A stretch of DNA of 64,000 nucleotides from Coprinellus micaceus (Eukaryota > Basidiomycota > Agaricomycetes > Agaricales > Psathyrellaceae). This document shows, piece after piece, positions 1 through 13,822 of the stretch. The notes under the pieces were generated by a model. That model worked only from the letters and a program-made list of their open reading frames with translations, did no database searches and was not told the origin of the DNA. Every line of letters begins with the position of its first letter. Position 1 is the stretch's first letter. The translations under genes were made by a program, and so were the position numbers. Location of the stretch: NCBI GenBank assembly GCA_951394405.1, contig OX596341.1, positions 124,001 through 188,000 on the forward strand, given 5' to 3'.

Positions 1-3000
1 GCATGCTCCCTCTCGAGCCTCTCCACCCTCTCAAGCATCTCCCTCCTCTCCCTCTCCACCCTATCAAGCATCTCCTTTCTCTCCCTCTCCGCCCTTTCGA
101 ACATCTCAGCCCGTTCCCGCTCGAGCCTCTCAGTCGCAGCTCTCTCCCTCTCCAATCGTTCCCTCTCTCCCTTCTCCAACCTTTCAAGACGTTCGACCTG
201 CTCCCGCTCGAGCCTCTCTACCTTGTCTTTCTCTCGGTCGAGCCGCTCTCTCTCCAACCTCATCTCCAGTTCTCTCCTCCTCCTTTCCTCCTCCACGGTT
301 CTATCCAGATCGCTACGCAACACATCCAGCTCGGCTCGATGCAAGAGCTTCGTCGAAGCCGTTTCCTCTCTCGCACGGCGTTCACTCGCTGTCAGCTTAT
401 CCTTGATCAATCTAAACTCATCGAGCATCAAAGCGAGGAGCGTGCTCTCAGAATGGTCTTGCGATGCCGACACGACTTGGGTCTGCTTGCGAGCGGGGAC
501 GACAGCGACTTCACGTTCCTTGCCCTTGGCGGACACAGCGCGAGTTCGAACAGAGACTACACCGTCATCTGAAGAGGCGATATCGTCCTCATCGTTATAG
601 GTGAATCCCGGGAGATCAGCCATATGCTGCATAACATCGAGAACCTTCTTCGCCTTACTCGCCGCAACCGCCTTTTTCTGCCTCTCCTCCGACTGAACAT
701 CTCCCATCTCCACATCCCCCAACTCCGCCTGAACCGCGACCTCGGATACGACCTTGTATCTCGTTTCCACCTCTTTCCCACCCATCCTCTCAACACCTCT
801 CATCCTCACCTCCCCCAACAGACTCTCAACCGCCTTCTCACTCCTAACCGCCGCCTCCCTCGCCTCCTCCACAACCTTCCCCCTTCTCACCTCTTCTCCC
901 TCCCTCTTCCGTTCTCTCTCCTCCGCCTTCCTCTCGCTCTCCACCCTCCTCCTCTCCAACTCCTCCAACATACTCTTCAACGCCCCCACCTCCTTCCGAT
1001 ACTCGCCCACAACCTGGATCTGCTGCACCTGCTTCCTCGAGAGCTCTTCACCCCTCGACTCGGCCGCTTGGAATCGGGATACGACTTCCGCGCGGAACTC
1101 GCCTACGATACGGTCGACGCCGTCAAGCTTGGATTGGAGGGAGGAGAGGAGCTTGGCTTTGTGCTCGTCCGAGACGGCTAGAGGGGTTATGATGTTGAGG
1201 AACGCGGTTTGGTTGTCCTTTACCTCCTTGAGGACGGTCTCGACGTAATTGACAACGCCCCACGTCCCCTCCACCATAGCTTCCATCTTATCACGCTTTT
1301 CGGTCCCCTTCTTCTGTCCTTCAGAAAGACCCTCAACCGCTTGGAGAACGCCGTGGGTATGCGACCCAACCAAATCCTTCAACCTCGTATTCCCCTCCAA
1401 AAGTCCCAACAACGCCTCAAGAATCTGCTTCAATTCCGGCGCGACCGACGGAGTCGGTCCTGGCGCAGTCCGCTTCGCATTCTCCGAGGCAACCGCAGCA
1501 GTCTGAGACGCAAGGACCTCGACCTTCTTCACCTCCTCAATAATCGCCCCCACCGCACCATCAAGCCGGTTCCCAAACGCCGCACTGAGATCTTTCACGA
1601 ACCTCATATACGAGGGTACGTTCGCCTGGGACAATGAGGTCGAGGCCGAGCCTGTCGCGGATGAAGGCGGGACAAGCGTAGCCGTAGACGATGCCGATGA
1701 TGGAGGCGGTGGTGGAGGCGGAGTCGAATCGGCGGGAGGTGTAGGCGTAGCTGGAGCCTGAATAGCCGTCGCCGTATCAGACGCCGTCGAAGGCACAGTC
1801 GAAACCGGCGCTGGAATCACAATGCCCAAGGACGGCTCGACCACAGGCGACACCTTAGGAGCCGTCGGTGCAGTCAACACCGAACTCATAAACGCAGCCG
1901 CAGCCGTACTCTCCTTCCCTCCCTGCTCCTTCGGTTCAATCTCTCCTCCGCTCCCACCCACTCCCCCTGCTCCATTCACACTAACACTACCCCCCGTCCC
2001 ATTCGTCTGATACACCAAACTCGCCGACGCCGACGTCCCAACGCCCGGAGCCGACAAATTCGCAGGGTACCCCGCGTCCGACACCCAAAAGCCTCCCACA
2101 TCACCCCCCGCACCCCCAAACGTCGGGGCGGTCATAACGACCGGGGTCGCATCCGCACTCGAGAGCTCGCTGCTCGAAGTCGTGGAGGGCGTAAACGTCG
2201 CTGGGGTAAGGGAAGGCGTGGTGAAGCTCGCAGGGGAGAGCGTCGTCGTGGCGTAGATCGCGGAGAAGGGGACGTAGCCCTGAGTGGGGACCGTAGGAGA
2301 TGAAGGGGGCGGAACGGGGTGGGAGTTGGCTGTCCAGGTTAGAGACGAGGTTCTAGGCAGGACACTGGCTTTCGCTGTCGTCGTAGGACCCGGAGCTGAT
2401 GGAGGAGGCGAAGGTGACGGTTCGTCAATGTCCATATCCTCTTCACCCTCACTCTCCCCGGGCTTCTCCCCATCCTTCACGACATCATCCATCTTCCCAT
2501 CCTCCTCATCTTCCTCCTCCTCCTCCTCCTCTTCATCCTCATCACTCGACTCAAACGTATCGTACCTGGAGTTAAACCCCGAACTAAACGCCGCAGGGTT
2601 CTTCTCCTTCCCACTACTCTTCTTCTTCGTCGCCGTCGCCTTGACCCTCTTCGACGCAGTGACATCCTCGTCTTCCCTAGCCCTCTTCTTCCCGTTGGTA
2701 ACAGCCGTAGTCGAGTTCCCATTTGTCGCTGGCCTAAGCACACTGGGGACGGGATGCTTGGCCATCATGGGCGGAGGAACGGGCTTGACAAGGACCGACG
2801 GTCGACTCGCATTGCCCGCTGTCGCTTTGCTGGTACTTGTCACTGGGGCACGTGCAGCCGAGATCGACGTAGCCGCCGCCGCTTTCGCCACACCAGCAAA
2901 CCTCGGCGGAAGCGCAGACGTCGCCACGCTCACATTCAGAGTGGGGGGGACACTCTCCCCCTCACTCTCCGCACTCTCCTCCCTCTCCCTATCCGCAGCA

Positions 3001-6000
3001 AGACTCGCCTCGACAGCTTCCTGCTTGATCCTCACCGCGTCCTTCTCCTTCTCTTTCTCTGCGGCCTTTCCCTTCACACCCTCTTTATCCTTACTCGTAG
3101 ACTCCTTGTCCTGGGCCGTCGAAGAAGAGGATTCCTTATCCTTCCCAGCTCGACCAGGCGTACCCTTCTCCTTCGTCTTCGGACTCGGCTTCCTCTTCTC
3201 CTTGGCTGTAGTAGTCTTCCCCGCAGTCGAAGCCTTCGCCGTAGACGCCGACGCCGAGCCGCCAGTAACAGCGAGCCCCCGCGCACCGACGTATCGTTCG
3301 TTATCCCAGACCCACTTGAACTTTGGCTTTCCGTCTTCGCCTGTTCGTCTCCGATTAGCGTGTATTCGTCAGAATGAAGGAGACGGAGATAACGCACTTA
3401 ACCCGTCCGGAACTCTATCGAGACCAGCGAGGAACTGGTCCGCGGAGATTCCGAGCTCGACCTCGTCCTTGGTGAGGAGGAAGCCCTTGTGGCCTTTCAG
3501 GACCCAGCGCGCCCAGTCTGTGAGGGAGGATCCAACATCCAAGGGAGGCGTGTGAAAGAGGGCATAGATGGAAGAGTAGGACGAGCACGGAAGAGCATAT
3601 AGGTAGGTGTGGAAGAGTGAACGAGGTCGGAGATGCGGGTGGAAGAGCACGTAGACAGATGGAGGAAACGAACGGGAAAACAAAAGGCGGGAGATGGGAG
3701 TAGGGATAGGGGCGATGACGTGGCGGGAAGAAACCGACGATACAGCATCGCAAAACGGAGAGGGACAATGACGAGCGGGTGGGATCAACGAGTGAAACGA
3801 AAACAGAAACGACGCAGGCGGAAATTCAATCAGCCCATATTCAAAACAAAGAGTCGGCAAGAAACCACGCACCATACTTCAAAACATCATACTCATACTC
3901 GTCCTCCCCAAACTCCTCCCAGAACAGCTTCACGCTCCAGTCGCGGCATATCATCCAGCGTCTGTAGAACCTGGTGGGGGTGTCAGCGTCGTTGGTCTTT
4001 CATTGGGAGTGGAGAGAGGGAAGCGGGGGATAGGGAAACTGGAAGCGGAAGTAGGGGATGGAAATGGGGAGACGAAAATTGGGAAACGGGGAACGGAAAC
4101 GGAAATAGAGAAACAGTAAAGGAAATGAGCGCAGCGAAAAGAGATACGAAGAAGATGAGTGGGTATATGCGAGTGGATAACAGACAGACTCCGCATATAC
4201 CCCGCAGAGGCAACGCATACACCCCGACGGCCAGGACGAGGTTCTTTAATTCCACGCAACATATAGCCCGTCACTGACGACTAAGGAGCGCAAAGCACGA
4301 ACGAAGGCATACACCCGTAACCACAGCGCATACCGACACAACCTCCCACCTCGTTATCGACGCGCATCCAATCACTACACGAATTCACCCCGACACCGAA
4401 AGAACGACCGAAAGAAGGAAAAAAGCAGGGGTGTAGGCGCCTCCTACACCCCGTCTTCGTGCATAACTCCGCGCATACACCACGCACACACCCCGAACTG
4501 GAGCACAAAACAACGCATACACCCCAAACCACAGCGGATGCCGGCACATCGTCGTCGACACACCAATCCTCACCCAGAGACGAAAAAACAACGGTAGGAA
4601 GCGGGTATACGCGCCTCCTACAGACATACACCCCATCTCCACCCATCTCCACACGCCTACACCCCTCCAAAACCATCCAAGCCACGCGTGTATCAACCCA
4701 ACTTATGCCCCAATCGTAGGCGCTCCCGCTCCCAGCCTCACCCCCGAACCGAAACGAAACCTCAAAACCGAAAGAAAACCGCCGAAAGAAAGAGAAAAAA
4801 GATTAAACATCACAGGATGTCAACGTATACGCGTACGAAGCGCATACACCCCACCACCGAAGGTCAGGTGGCGCATCTACACCAAAACAACAGCAGTACG
4901 CATCATATACACCCCTCCCAAAGCCCAAAACCACGTAGACACCGACATCACCGGATCGCAGCCATCGTCCTCACCACAGCGTAACGACGTGTCAAGAACG
5001 ACGGAGCCGTCGAAACCCAGAGGAGAACGAGGGAAATGCGAAGAGAAAACACGATCACGAACGGGAGAAAACGGAACCCCAAACGCGAAAGCCTCCACAA
5101 AAGGACTCCGGGGGCGGGGATACGCGTATAAGAGACGCATACAACCGATTATCGAGGACTACGTCGCGCATATAACCCATCATCGAAGGTCAGGTCGCGC
5201 ATATATCCCGAAACAACGCACAACGCAACGCATACACGCCCCCCAAAGCCCGAAATGACGCATACATCTACACCGTCGCACCCATCGTCCTCATCACGGA
5301 GTAACGACGCGTCGAAAACACATAAAGGTCGAAGCTCCAAGGATCTCCCTTGAGGAACAAGAAAACGTCGAGAAAGATGAGACGCCGAAACCCAGAGAGG
5401 GAGCCGTCGAAACCATAAGAAAGATCGAAACCCAGAGGAGACGTTAAAACGAAGGAACCCCGAAATCCAGAGGGGACATTGAGAAAGGAGGAACCGTCGA
5501 AAATCAAAGAGTCGACGTCGAGAACCACCGAAAACACAGGGAATGTCGAAACTCAGAGACACCGAAAACCAAGGAAACGCCAACCTCCTCCCCATTCCTT
5601 CCTCTCTCTCAAAACAAAACTCCAAAACTCCAATAAAAAACTCAAGAAAAAAACGCACCGAGTCAACGCCCGATCAAACATCGCACACCGCCACATCTTA
5701 TTCATCCCTCCAATCCTCTCGTCTTTATACCCGCCCTTCCCCGTGCTGGGTCGCACTTCCACGTCTCCTGTCGAGGGGCGAGCGTCAGCGAGCGGCTCTC
5801 CTTTACTTCTCCAGATAAAAAGGAGCGAGTCCTCCGTTACCATCTCCCCAGATAACGCTTTTTGCATCCCAGAGAAGGAGGGGAGAAAGACGAAAATGGG
5901 AGGTGCATCCTCCCCTTTTCACGGCGGGTAGATAAAATAGATGGACTAACCTTCCCTAACCCACCCACCCCCCTCATCCCCGACCCTCTCCTCCGCCGCC

Positions 6001-8206
6001 TCCCTCGCCGCCTTCAAAAGGTGGCTGCACAGCCTGCTCAGGTGGACTATATCATATCTGTTTAGGGGGGAGGGGTGGGTGTTAGTAAATGCGATGGGGG
6101 CATGGATATAGTAAGGAAACGGGTCAAGAATACGAGGGACTGGGGGACATTAAGGAGAGAAGAGGGGAACTAGGTGAAGTGAAAGCGATGAAATCGAAAC
6201 GCGAAGAAGACGCGAAAGGAACGCGACAACAGAACCAATTATCTCGGTCAAAACTATCTCAGTCAAAACGAGGTGACGCATCACCACACAAATCTATCCC
6301 AGTCAGGCATACCACCTCCCCGCCCTCCTCTACGATTCCCCAAAGGGAAGAAATAAAGCGAACACGAAAACAAAGCAGGGTGTTGGGTCGACACCGAGAG
6401 CAGTTCCGGTCCCATATCCCCGTCTCTTCCCCAACCACAATACCCCAACTCCCCCCCCCCCAAAAAAAAACCCCTAAAGAAAGCCACTCACCGAAACTCC
6501 CCCCACTCCCCCTCAACCCTCTCACTCGTCAACACCAGCCTCAAACTCTCCCACTGGAACTTGGCCACAAACATCAGCGGGATCCTGTACCCACGAGGGA
6601 GGTACGTGTAGCTCGTCGGGGTGTGGGTGCCTTCGGTAGAAGGTGCCCCTGTTCCTCCCTCTATTCTTCCACTTTCTCCTCCTGAACTTCCTACACCAGT
6701 CGTTCCCCCTACACTAGACCCCGACATGGACCCAAGGAACCCCCCCTCAACCCTCACAAACGCACTCCCCGGCCCCCCTCCCCCTCCTCCTCTCCCTCCT
6801 CCCCCTCCCTTCCCCCCTCCCCCTCCTCCCCCTTTAACACCCCCTCCCCCTCCTTTACCTCCTCGAACACGCTTCGGCACCCCAAACACGTTCTGGACGA
6901 GGTACGTAATCGTGGCATCCTGCGTCCAGTCGTCTCTTTGGATGTAGGGGAGTTCCGAGGGGTGGAGGTGGGGTGGTTGGGGGTTGGGTGTGTCTTTGGG
7001 TTGGGTTGGATTGGTGGGGAGAGAAGAGGAAGAGGCTGGGTTGGTATTTGAAGAAGAAGAGGTGTTGGGGAGAGAGGAGGAGGAAGGATTTGGGAGAGAC
7101 GATGTGAGAGAAGTGGATGATGAAGGGAGACCGGAAACCGGAGGAGGCGAAGTCGTAGTAGGCGTTATAGACAGCGGAACGCCGAACGTCTGTACCATCA
7201 TCGCCGGTTGGCTTCCTGTCATCTCCCCTACTCAAACTAGTCAGTACCACGCATATAGAGGAAGAAAGGAAAGCGTACCCTGAGTCTCTTCACGCATCTC
7301 AACATCTTCTTCTCCCTTCCTATTCGACACACCAACCCCCTCCGTCGGTTCCCTACTAACACTTTGACTCCGACTCTCACTCCTACTCTCCGTACTCCCT
7401 CTCCCCCTAGAACCCGACGTCCTCCCCCTCTCCCTCCCCTCCCGCACCGCCTTCGGGCTGCTCTGCACCTGCACCTGCAGCCGCCCGTCCGGCGTGGGCG
7501 TCGCGAGGCGCACGAAGGGGCCTTTCGGGCCCGAAGCCCTCGTTGAGCGGCGGGTCGCTGTCGTTGTGGGTGTTTCGGTATTGGAGGTGGTAGATATTGA
7601 GGGGGTAGAGGTGGAGATAGAGGCGGTAGAGATGGAGGGGGTGGAGACGGAAGACGGGTGAATGGAAGACGTAGTCGTAGACGAAGACAACGGCGGTTGA
7701 CTCCTCTTCAGCGTGCCCGGCGTCGAGGACTTCGTCGGCCCCGAACCCGACGTAGACGTGGACATCGTAGGTTTAGAGAGAGAAGAGGAAGAGCGGTACG
7801 CTTTTTGACCTGGGAGTTCTCTCTTCCCTTGACTTTGCCCGTGGGCTTGACCGTGACCTTGAGCTTGAGCTTGCACGGCGGGGCCCGCCTTGAACGTATT
7901 CGTCGAAGAGGTGGTGGGAGGGTGTGAAGGCGTGGAAGAAGATGTGGGGTGAGCGGGGTGGGAGGTCTTGTACTGCGAGCTCGCCGGCGTGGCCGTCGTC
8001 ACTGGTTTAGCAGCGGAGGCGTTCCGGTGGGATGGGTTGTTCGTGTTCGTCTCCGTATTTGCTGAGTGAGATGTGGAATGTGAATGTGAAGAGGCGGGGT
8101 GAGAGGCGGAATGTGAATTTGCGTTGGAGGCGGAAGGATGAGCGGGCAGAGTGGCGACGGAAGAAGACTTGGAGGGGCTCTTGGAACGCTGCACCCCGGT
8201 GTTCAT
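1..8206 (-). CDS. Large low-complexity, coiled-coil protein (partial, runs off left edge)
   Basis: One multi-exon gene read right to left; the C-terminus lies outside the window. Start chosen at the ATG at 8206. Exons inferred from GT/AG borders: 8206-7279, 7227-6492, 6057-5965, 3961-3873 (or from 3970), 3517-3403, 3348 to <1; reading phase agrees at every junction, giving about 1,770 residues before the edge. Order of features: Ser/Thr/Ala-rich N-terminus (~310 residues); a Gly-rich run (~6,770-6,860); a folded-looking, aromatic-rich core assembled from the short exons (RGYRIPLMFVAKFQWESL, RWMICRDWSVKLFWEEF, DWARWVLKGHKGFLLTK); a Lys/Glu/Ser linker with an acidic run near 2,510-2,545 and a bipartite NLS-like stretch (KKRAREDEDVTASKRVK, ~2,620-2,700); Pro/Ala/Thr-rich segment; then an Arg/Glu heptad-rich coiled coil from ~1,000 to the edge. 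Nuclear location is inferred from the basic cluster. I do not recognise the family. Long plus-strand open frames here are antisense shadows of this GC-rich gene. Main doubt: whether the 2 kb intron is real or separates two genes. Confidence 0.7.
3962..5964 (-). other. Oversized (~2.0 kb) intron filled with degenerate repeats
   Basis: Lies between an exon ending at 5965 (donor GTGGGT; a stronger GTTAGT donor sits at 5950 but changes phase) and one starting at 3961 (acceptor CTACAG). The content has no coding look: many imperfect GCATACACCCC-type units at 4,190-5,270 on the plus strand, followed by CGTCGAAACCCAGAGG-type units at 5,000-5,560. Other introns seen in this window are about 45-70 nt, so this one is about 30 times longer. 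A small extra exon inside it, or a gene boundary, cannot be excluded. Confidence 0.45.
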
Positions 8207-9219
8207 TCCCACACTCGTCTCTTCACTTCTTTTCTCTTCGACTTCGTGTCGTGTCGTTCGTGGGTATGACGTCGGTCGTCGGTCTTCTGGTCCACTCGTT
8301 TGTTTGGTTTTGGTTTCTTCAACGAAGCTGTCCCAGCCACTCGCGGGCTTCCGGAATTACACACGCCTATAGCTACTACCCCTCAGAATTTTATGTTGTT
8401 CCTCACACACTGGGACGACGTACGCTGAAATACTCTTACGACGTGTACGCGGAGCTAGAATCGCAAGGCGTTGTCACCGAGAAAGGGGAAACGCAGAGAA
8501 CACAGAAAAGGGAAAAGGTGAGAAGAGCGGATGAAGGGGCAAAAGAGTCTGAACCCAGAGCCCCCGATTTCGAGGCTCCGATTGGTGTCGATTGTTTACC
8601 ATCATCCCCTATTTCACACACACTCCCCTTGCCCCCTTCTCCCTCTCTCTCTCCTTCCCTCATCTCCTTCCTCCTACCCCTTCCCCTCCGCCTCCCTCAT
8701 CCCCACCCACACCCACCCACTCCACTCCATCCCACCCCCCCCCTAACCCTTCCCTCTTATCCCACCCAAGACACCGAAACAAGGGGCCCCCCCACCCAAA
8801 AAAGGAAACACCATTCCAAACTCCGCAAGGCAGGGATGCACGACACGACGGCGTTTTCGGTCGGATGCGGAGGGTCCAGGGGAGAATTTATCGTGCCAGC
8901 CTAGCTGTGTGGCTCTGGTGGTGATGGTATCCATCGAATCGAATCGAATCGACGGATCGATAAGGGCGGATAGGAGGCGATGAGGCTACGGGTCCTCGCC
9001 CAAGGCTTCGTCGATAGAAGAGTGGCCAACGTCGACGACGGACCGCTCGTCGTCGCCATCGTCTCGAGCGGGTGAGTCCAGTAAAGATCGGTATTCTCGA
9101 ACCTTCCACCCGGCGACGTCGACACGCTCGGCCTCTCCTTCCCCCCTCACCTTGTCCCGCCTCGTGTACCGCAATTTCACTCTATCTAACTCTCTTAAGG
9201 CCTTATCGACGTCCCCGCC
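8207..9219. other. Intergenic, pyrimidine-rich, no gene seen
   Basis: C/T-rich tracts at 8,590-8,800 fit a divergent promoter/5' UTR of the minus-strand gene. An open frame on the minus strand at 8,986-9,309 lacks an ATG and overlaps the start of the decayed repeat array; I do not call it a gene. Confidence 0.4.
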
Positions 9220-10640
9220 CAATAAACTTCCACGCTCACCCCCCGACAGTTTATACCCGGCGATCGATGACGCCACACTGCTCGTGCTCGGCCCCTCCCT
9301 CTCAAGCACACACCCTCCCTCTCACATCCAGAGTCCTCCCCGCTCTACCCTCACATCCTCGCATTATTACCTACCCCACAGCTATTTAGATCTGCTCAAT
9401 ACCCTTCCAACCTTCTCCCCTCCGTCGATACTCCGGTCGTCACTATGCATATAGTCACCACCCTCGTGTGCGTAGCTATCGATCTGTCTCTTGTATGCTC
9501 GGCCTCGTGTAGAATTCCAAACTATTTAACTACATTATCGACGCCTAAACCTCCTCGATGGCCTTTCACCCGCCCTCCTCGTGCCTGGTGTCTTCGAGTT
9601 CGGGGTGATGACTCATTACGTCCCATCGCCTCGTGCCCAATTTACCGGCGTTCCCGCTCAATAAACTTCAACGCTCATCGCCCGGCGGCTCATACCCCAG
9701 CGATCGATGTTATCACACCCACCCTCCTCGTGCTCGGCGTCTTCGAGTTAGATACACATTCTCCCTATCTAGTATCCGTACGCCCCGTGCCCAATTTCCA
9801 ATCCATTTAACTACATTATTGACGCTTAATATTATTCGATAGCCTCTCCCCGACACTGTTCTCCCCCGGTATCCGAGACTTTCGCTCTCCTCCCGTCCTC
9901 TTCTCACCGACGCTAGATGTCCGACGAAGGGTGCACCACGTGCTGTCACACCCACCCTCCTCGTGCTCAGCCTCTCCCACTTAACCATCTTCCCTACAGC
10001 CTCGTGCCCAATTTATCGGCGTTCCTACTCCATAACCTTACACACTCATCGCCCGGCGGCTCGTACCCCGGCGATCGATGTTATCACACCCTCCGCATCT
10101 TCAACCCACGCACACCCCTCCCCACCTACTATCATCCTCGCCTCGAGCTCGTGCCCAATTTCCAATTTCCAAACTATTTGACTCCCTTAATATACCGAAA
10201 CCCGATCCTCCTCGATACCCTCTCAAATGGCCCTTGCCCCTCTTTAGAGGGAGACTGAGACTGCCGTCGCCCACCCTCCTCGGCCTCGGCTTCCCCTCCT
10301 CAAGCATCTCCTCCATACCTACCTATCGCATCGTGTCTTTCAATTTCAAATTTCACTACCTACCTTTGACTTTACCTTCCTGCTCCACCCTCGATCCCCT
10401 TGCGCAGCCAACGTCAATTTACCTTCCTAAACCCGCCAGCTCGTACCCCGGCGATCGATACCGCCACACGACTCGGCGCCTTCACAAGGTACAACGACTC
10501 CCCACTTCGTATTAGCGCCTCGTGCCCAATTCCCAATTTCAAATTTCGCTATCTATCTCTGACTTAACCTTCCCGCTCCATCCTCGATCCCGTGCGCAGC
10601 CAACGTCGCTTTACCTCTCTAAGTTCATGGTCCCAGTTTA
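9220..10640. repeat. Degenerate tandem array, ~370-440 bp period
   Basis: The anchor CGATCGAT preceded by ACCC(G/A)G or ACCCCAG occurs at 9,261, 9,701, 10,072 and 10,452 (steps of 440, 371 and 380 bp) and is followed each time by a CACAC block. The words TCGTGCCCAATTT and GCCCGGCGGCTC recur in register. A second decayed unit (CCAATTTCAAATTTC then CAACGTC) occurs at ~10,330, ~10,530 and again in part at ~12,510. Copies differ by many substitutions and indels. No coding frame is conserved between units. Confidence 0.6.
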
Positions 10641-13600
10641 CCTCTCTAACTTCGGGGCGTAAATTACCTCCCCAAATTCAGGTACCCACCCTCAACCCTC
10701 AAATCCTACCCGACTCCGAGGAGCCAGGACAAACGCAGTGCACCTAATGAAATCGGAGTATCCCCCACCCTACCTCTCAGTCGGGCCTCGTGCACGAATC
10801 GGGGCTCTCGTCACGGTCGTGAGCCTCGTGCCCCAATCGAATCTCAGCCATCCGTATCGAGCGAAGTGAGCCTCGTGCCCCAGCGTGAGTCAAATTGACT
10901 CGGACTTCCCGTGTAGTGAGGGTCTAACTCGCGCTGAGGATTGATCCAAGGCCAGGAACGCATTGCGAGTTGTGCATCACCTCCCTCCCCGTAACGACGA
11001 GCATCCTCGACGTTCCACGCACATAACCCCGAATCTCAATTTCCCAAACCCAATTTCTGAATTTGAAATCCTCCCATTGAAGTCACCGAAAACCCTCATG
11101 GACCCAAACTCACCCTCGTCCCTACCCGCCCCTCGTCCTCCTCGTCCTCCTCCTCCGTACTCATATCCCACCCACTCACTCCATTGTACCCCGGTCCCCT
11201 GAACCCTCCTCCCATCACGGATCCAACACGACCAGGACCTCCATCACCGAACCCAACCCAACCCAATGTCGTGATCACCGCACCTCACTGCCCGCGGCGA
11301 GTCAGCGACCCCGAAATGAACTCACTAAATAGGTTACAGGTATGAAAGGTATAACCAACGAAGTGAAGGATTAGGGAGGGATATTGGTATCCTGGACCCT
11401 GTGAGCTTCGCAATGGTCGTACGGCCGGAAGAACGCCGGTCAAAGCCCATCACACAAATACCGTCCCCGGTCGTACCTATCCTCCCCACACGTGCTTTGA
11501 CATGATCCATTCCTGATATCGTAGCGTCCGAGGGTGGAACCTCACGCACGTAGTTGACACGCGCTTCGCAACAAGCGACGGCTAGATGAAGACGAAGGAT
11601 CCACCAGACGCTCGTCTCTCCTCCCTCCCTCCTCCACCTCATCCACTATCCCTGATACCTACTTTGACTGACAACCATCTCATCTCCCCTCCCCTCCCCA
11701 CACGTCCAAACCAAGACTCCGACCTCCGTCATCGTCATCGTTCATCTCCAGCGCAGACAGCCTCCGTGAGTGACGTGCGATGACTCTCCGCGAATCGGAA
11801 TCACCCATGTCGTCCTCCGTGTACCTTTCCCATCACCGACCACAGTCGTCACGGTCATATCCAGGACTTACATCACTGAGACCTGGGTTCAAGCGCTCGG
11901 ACTCGCAAGGCCCGGCTCGGCTCGCACTAAACGCCCCTTGGCTTGGGGCCACTTGGACTCTGGAGGGTAAATCAGCTTGCACATCGGCGACGTACGGAAT
12001 CGAATGTCCACCTCAAGTGAGACTCGAGACGTCAACGTTCCCGGAAAGGGTTATACGCCCACACGTACCTTGTACCTCTTGCCTTACACCTTAGTGTACC
12101 TTCAGTGGGAGGGACTCACGTCCGTCATATCACGAGCCACCCTCTCCCACCCATCCACCATACCGTATCCGGCACAGCACCTCCCATCCTTTGGAATACG
12201 AACATCCTCGACGTACCGCATACAATTACGGATCCCAATATTCAATCGCGGAGACGACTCGAAATTTATATTTCTCCCAACGTCGTCCTCACCTCGCCGA
12301 GGATATCAGGTGAGACTCCTTGGCCGCGACCCCCTCGGTTCTTTGCCTACATCCTAACTGCACTCATTATTCATAGCGCAAGTACGCTCGTTCCTAGATT
12401 CAGCCTCACCCACGGCCGCTTGTACTTACCTTCCACCACGCTCATTGAGCGATGTCACGTCCACCTCCTCACGCTCGCCGTCTTCAAACAAGGCACATCT
12501 ATCTCGTACCGCCTCGTGAATTCCCAATTCCCAATTCCCAATTTACAACGTAAATTTGACTTCCCGTTAACGTTGCTCGGAGGTTCGCTGAACGAAATGA
12601 ACCCTCGATCCCCGTGCGGACGGTGTCAATTTGTCTTTCTAGGTTTGGGGTTACCACAGTCGACATTGTTACCCTCAAAGCGTACTCGACTCCGAGGACG
12701 GGTGTCAATGCACCAATCCGGACTTCACCCCTCCCTACGCTCTACGAAGTGAGCCTCTTGCCTCTGAATTTCGCGCCGCAGGGTGACCGCAGCAACCTCC
12801 ATCGAGGCGCTCAGGTACCCTTAAGTAAGGTGCCATGGGCTATGACTCTCGCAGTAGGGCCACTAGGGTCACGGGTAAGCCTTCGGGCGGATTAACCCAG
12901 AACCTAGGTGGAGGGGTGGATAGTATTGATGGGATGAGACATGCCCATTATCACGACCCCTACAACCTCGAACTGCGGGAAGTCGACAGTGTCCTAGTGT
13001 GGACTTGTTCGGCGACATCATCAAATTGCTTGAAACCCTTTTCCCAAGAGTACCGCGGAGGGCGTGAAAACGGCCTTGCAGCAGGCGCGATAAGTGCGCG
13101 CCGGATGGTAATAATCTCGAGGGACCTGTTACAGTGACGGTGTCTACTCCAGTCTAGTTTACTAGCTTAAGCCACCTTTGGGTGTCGGAGAGACTAACAG
13201 GATGGGTGTAAGCCCGGGAAGGTAATAAGCAGCCAAGTGCGTCGGCGAGACTCTTAGAGTGCCACGCATGCAGTTCAGAGGCCATATGGTGATGGACGAG
13301 CGCACTAACAAGATGCCGGATTTTGTTCCGCGCTCCGCTGTTAGATCTCCAGCCGCTGTAAATTAAGCTGGGTCTACACCTGAAGAGGGCGCCTGTGGTA
13401 ATATGGGTGTTAAAATGGAGAGTTGCGGTCGTATAAGAGATGGTCCTTCTTCCCCGTGAGGGGTGGCGTATAAGTCGACGGTCCATTACCGGATGTGGAC
13501 AGTCTAACCAGCTGTCGAATTGTCGATGATCTACGTTCCGTGGAACCCAGAGTCGCACTGGTAGTACAATCTGTTTGTCATAACAGTACAGGCAACAGCC

Positions 13601-13822
13601 CTGACGGATGCACAGAAGTAAGAGGGCTGACCATGGAAAGGGTCCCTCTCTGTGTACTGATTCTGACTCAATTAGCCAGCGCCGGTGCCCCCTCACACAC
13701 TCAAGGATACCCCTATTTTGGTTTTCAGGCAGGGGAGACCTATTGTACCTGGACCCTAACGGGAACTCAAGAGTTATAGTGACGTTTAGGCACTTTGCGC
13801 AGGATCCGGCAGTAGGAAAGAT
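10641..13822. other. Gene-poor stretch, nothing convincing
   Basis: Open frames (for example 12,105-12,752 plus and 13,154-13,696 minus) show no recognisable motif, no consistent splice structure and no ATG context that stands out. A partial copy of the upstream array's second unit is visible at 12,505-12,640. I see no RNA gene. Confidence 0.4.

Noticed and set aside
3..3555. Long plus-strand open frames, including one of 423 residues
   Set aside because: They are Ser/Leu/Arg-rich antisense readings of the minus-strand gene, whose uninterrupted frame has an NLS-like stretch, an acidic run and a coiled coil and joins upstream exons in phase.
13154..13696. 180-residue minus-strand open frame
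   Set aside because: No motif, no splice partner and composition like its flanks; consistent with chance in a G+C-rich region.
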